Shown: piece after piece, positions 61,739 through 64,000 of the stretch
Layout: each line of letters starts with the position of its first letter
How positions within the stretch are numbered: the stretch's first letter is position 1
Assembly: GCF_954871325.1 (NCBI RefSeq)
Contig: NC_088776.1
Span: 2,549,985-2,613,984, forward strand
Origin: Gordionus sp. m RMFG-2023
Lineage: Eukaryota > Nematomorpha > Gordioida > Chordodea > Parachordodidae
DNA length: 64,000 nucleotides
Reading direction: 5' to 3'
Position numbers and translations under genes: made by a program
Notes under the pieces: generated by a model
Seen by the model: the letters and a program-made list of their open reading frames with translations, nothing else
What the model was told of the DNA's origin: nothing
Database searches by the model: none

Positions 61739-62434
61739 TTGATGTTAGAAAGAATGACCTTTATTTGTAAAGCATGCATGAAAGGGATACATAATAATGA
61801 TAACCTAAAAAATGGTGGTCTGGATATTGACAATGTGTTAACCCTAGAAAAAGTGGATAAGTTTTGTTATTTAGGTGATATGCTAAACGCAGATGGTGGT
61901 GTAGATTCTGCTGTTGTTGCAAGGATCAGACAAGCTTGGAAGAAGTTCAGAGAGATGTCGTCTATTCTTACAAATAAAAAAGTTTCTCTGAAGTTAAATG
62001 GGAAAGTTTACGTAAGCTGTGTGAGGAGTTGTTTAGTTTATGGCGGTGAAACATGGGCAATGAAAGCAATTCACGAAGCCAAATTAGAAAGAACAGAGAA
62101 GAGGATGGTTAGATGGATGTGTAGGGTATCTCTGAGAGAGAGAAAAACTAGCAAGGAATTGCGAGCAAGATTAGGTATAGAAATGATTGGTATGGTAATG
62201 CGACGAAATAGACTAAGATGGTTTGGGCATGTGGAACGTATGACAAGAGATGACTGGGTAAAGAGATGCACAATGATGGAAGTAGGAGGATCAAGACCTA
62301 GAGGAAGACCCAAGATGACGTGGACAAATGTGATAGCGGCGGATATGAGAAGCTTGAATCTTACAAGTATTGATGCTCAGGACCGTCAAAAATGGAAAAG
62401 AAAAATCAGAGGAAAAACTGGCCTACCCGGGTAA
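61739..62434 (+). pseudogene. RTE copy C: knuckle end and C-terminal tail
   Basis: Open for 231 codons in the same frame as the polymerase piece. MTFICKACMKG completes the cysteine knuckle that starts upstream of the stop. Then VDKFCYLGDMLNADGGVDSA, VARIRQAWKKFREM, SCLVYGGETWAM, KRMVRWMCRVSLRERKTSKE, RRNRLRWFGHVERMTRDDW and GGSRPRGRPKMTWTNVI. This tail (MxRWMCxV ... RLRWFGHVxRM ... GRGRPKxxW) is a signature of RTE and related LINEs and widespread in animal genomes. It ends at a stop followed closely by the GAA-type 3' end. Confidence 0.9.
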
Positions 62435-62722
62435 ACCTGGAAATCGCCATAAAACGGAGAAGAAGAAGAAGAATATGTTCAAAGAGATCATCTTTATATT
62501 AATACTTTTATATATCATATAAAAGTGAAACAACAATATATATAAATTTATACTTTAAATTGTGTTCAACAATTAAAATATAAAATCCTTGATGAATATA
62601 TAATGAATAGATTAATTTCAAAAAATTACATTAAAAATAAATTCTAAATGATATCAATAATTTTCTATCTCTGTATATAATATATAAAATTGAACGCGTT
62701 CGTTTACAACATTAGCATTTAT

Positions 62723-64000
62723 CGATTATATATTTTCCATTATTTTATTATTTATGTTCAATATTGTTTCATTTTTAATATTAAATTAACATTGCCATTA
62801 TTTTTTAGCTTTGGATAATAATAATTTTATACAAATTGCCTAAATCAATATACTAGCTATAAAAACACATTACCATAGTCTTGAGAATGATTTGCCAGCT
62901 ATATGCCAAATTCAGATTATATTTTTTGGCGAAAATCTTACTTGTGGATTTCGTTAACACTTAGAAACAATCGCTATAACCGATTTTATTCAAAAGCCCT
63001 TTTTTAACCAAAGAAAAATGAAATAAACCCCAAACATGAAAATCATATAATTTAATGCTGTAAATCACAATTTTTGATAATTTTTAGGGTGAATGATAAT
63101 GTTTTTATAATCTATATATATTGTATATAATACGGTAGAAAAATAAAATAAGCCCGAACATAAAATTAAATGCAATAATGGCAAATACATATTTATTAAT
63201 CATAATCACTAATTTTTTTTGATTATTTTTTTTGATAAAATATATTTTTATAATCTAAAATATATTGTAAATAATGCATATAAGAAATATTAGTGATTAA
63301 TATAATTTTTAAGCTTTGGATTTCTTGGGTAAAGAATTAAGTTTTCATAGCGGGATAGTAAAACTTCCTTCTTCACGATTAATTTTTTTTAATCCTAGTA
63401 ATAGAAATTAATAATAAATTTAGTAGAATTAGTTTATTATATTGATTCAATCTTTAAATGTAATAAATTTTTCTAGCATATTTGGATACGAGTTATAATG
63501 CTTATTTAAACTAAAACTCTATTCATAATATTATCTGAATATAAAAATAACGAATTATTTAATATAATAAATTAAATATTTTACCTGAAAACTTATGTCT
63601 TCTAATGACATCACCTTAAATTTTTAGAAAAAAATTATAGTCAAAATAAATTAAATTTATGACAATTATTTAATTATATTTTAAAGGTAAAATTGTAATG
63701 AGAATAAAATTAACATAATATTTTTGTTTATAATATTATTTTCCTTTATTTTAAACAGTAGTTTTTTTCTTCATTAAGTTTTATTAGTTATAGATTTTGG
63801 TTATAATATTGTCTAGGTAACAAGATAAGATCATAAAAATATTTTGCAGTAAAGTCAATGCTTACCTTGTATTACTCTATCATCCATAGCAGGTGTAGGG
63901 GATGTTTCTGCAATCAAATTTCAATAGAATAAAATATGTTTATCGTTTATTAGAAAATAAAATATAAAAACTGTAAATAATAAATGTAAGAATTTATTTT
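62723..64000. repeat. Tandem macro-repeat, start of unit 3
   Basis: Follows the hAT right end exactly as unit 2 begins after unit 1's hAT. It is nearly identical to 36,960-38,200 for long runs (for example 63,055-63,130 against 37,330-37,400) and more distantly matches 11,200-12,250. It contains GCAATAATGGCAAATACAT, GATTAATTTTTTTTAATCCT and the TGTTTCTGCAATCA word found in all three units. No coding frame. The unit continues past the window edge. Confidence 0.85.

Larger units (their letters stand above)
59049..62477 (+). mobile_element. RTE-type LINE copy C, nearly full length
   Basis: Leader from about 59,070 (GCCTCATCGTGGCGGGGGAG, then GATGTCAGGAAGGGCATCCG, both typical of RTE 5' regions), endonuclease, reverse transcriptase, cysteine knuckle, C-terminal tail, and a 3' end with a short GAA repeat (62,456-62,474). 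A possible target duplication is TTCAAAGA (59,041-59,048 and 62,478-62,485). It lies inside the unit 2 hAT relic and is absent from unit 1 at the equivalent place. It is nearly complete but dead: a double stop, two frame shifts, a lost polymerase motif and a further stop. Confidence 0.9.
57191..62714 (-). mobile_element. Decayed hAT transposon, unit 2 copy, interrupted by RTE
   Basis: Left end TAGGGCTGTAAACACTTC, right end GTTTACAACATTA (TAATGTTGTAAAC on the other strand). Flanks GCTTTTAT (57,183-57,190) and GCATTTAT (62,715-62,722) match at 7 of 8 bases. GAACGCGTTC lies just inside both ends. Without the RTE insertion it is about 2.1 kb. The minus strand carries a hAT transposase relic. It is orthologous to 26,847-36,951. 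Confidence 0.85.
36960..62722. repeat. Tandem macro-repeat, unit 2
   Basis: Same module order as unit 1, with different insertions: a LINE (39.2-43.2 kb), a segment of unknown content (43.6-45.5 kb), a palindromic hAT (48.7-52.2 kb), a small hAT (54.5-55.3 kb) and an RTE (59.05-62.48 kb). It lacks unit 1's foldback element, LTR element, CTTT tracts and several MITEs. Its first 1.3 kb is clearly closer to unit 3 than to unit 1. Confidence 0.85.

Noticed and set aside
61351-61833. 160-codon minus-strand frame over the RTE reverse transcriptase
   Set aside because: Shadow of the polymerase frame, with no independent motif.

Overview
This is an A+T-rich eukaryotic (probably invertebrate metazoan) window. 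I can recognise no host protein gene, rRNA or tRNA in it; the longest open frames all belong to transposons. The species cannot be named from the sequence. Everything I can identify is mobile DNA or its debris: RTE-type and other non-LTR retrotransposons, several hAT transposons with 8-bp target duplications, at least two families of hAT-like MITEs, one non-coding LTR element, long CTTT microsatellites and a large foldback element.

The main organising feature is a tandem macro-repeat. From about 11.1 kb to the right edge the same series of modules recurs in the same order and orientation: unit 1 about 11.1-36.96 kb, unit 2 about 36.96-62.72 kb, and the start of unit 3 from 62.72 kb. Each full unit is about 25.8 kb as it stands, but only about 14 kb is shared. 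The rest is unit-specific insertions, and for most of these the other unit shows the uninterrupted site. The shared core holds non-coding A+T-rich DNA, a degenerate non-LTR reverse transcriptase (22.5-24.1 and 55.5-57.2 kb) and a decayed hAT transposon (26.8-36.95 and 57.19-62.71 kb). Both of these were therefore in the locus before it duplicated.

Insertions specific to unit 1: CTTT microsatellites (14.57, 15.38 and 27.03 kb), several MITEs, a 2.6-kb LTR element (24.08-26.68 kb) and a 7.43-kb foldback element (28,507-35,938). The foldback arms are arrays of a 41-bp repeat in opposite orientation, with a perfect 63-bp terminal inverted repeat and a perfect 8-bp target duplication. Insertions specific to unit 2: a G-poor non-LTR element (about 39.2-43.2 kb), a segment of unknown content (43.6-45.5 kb), a palindromic hAT remnant with a MITE inside it (48.7-52.2 kb), a small hAT remnant (54.5-55.3 kb) and a nearly full-length RTE element (about 59.05-62.48 kb).

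Left of the array (1-9.7 kb) lie two RTE fragments nested in opposite orientations (2.28-5.49 kb), MITEs including one nested in another (8.41-8.92 kb), and unassigned A+T-rich DNA. A 1.4-kb hAT remnant with a perfect 8-bp duplication (9,724-11,130) sits at or near the left edge of the array. The picture is of old, gene-poor, repeat-rich chromatin that grew by tandem duplication and then by independent insertion into each copy.
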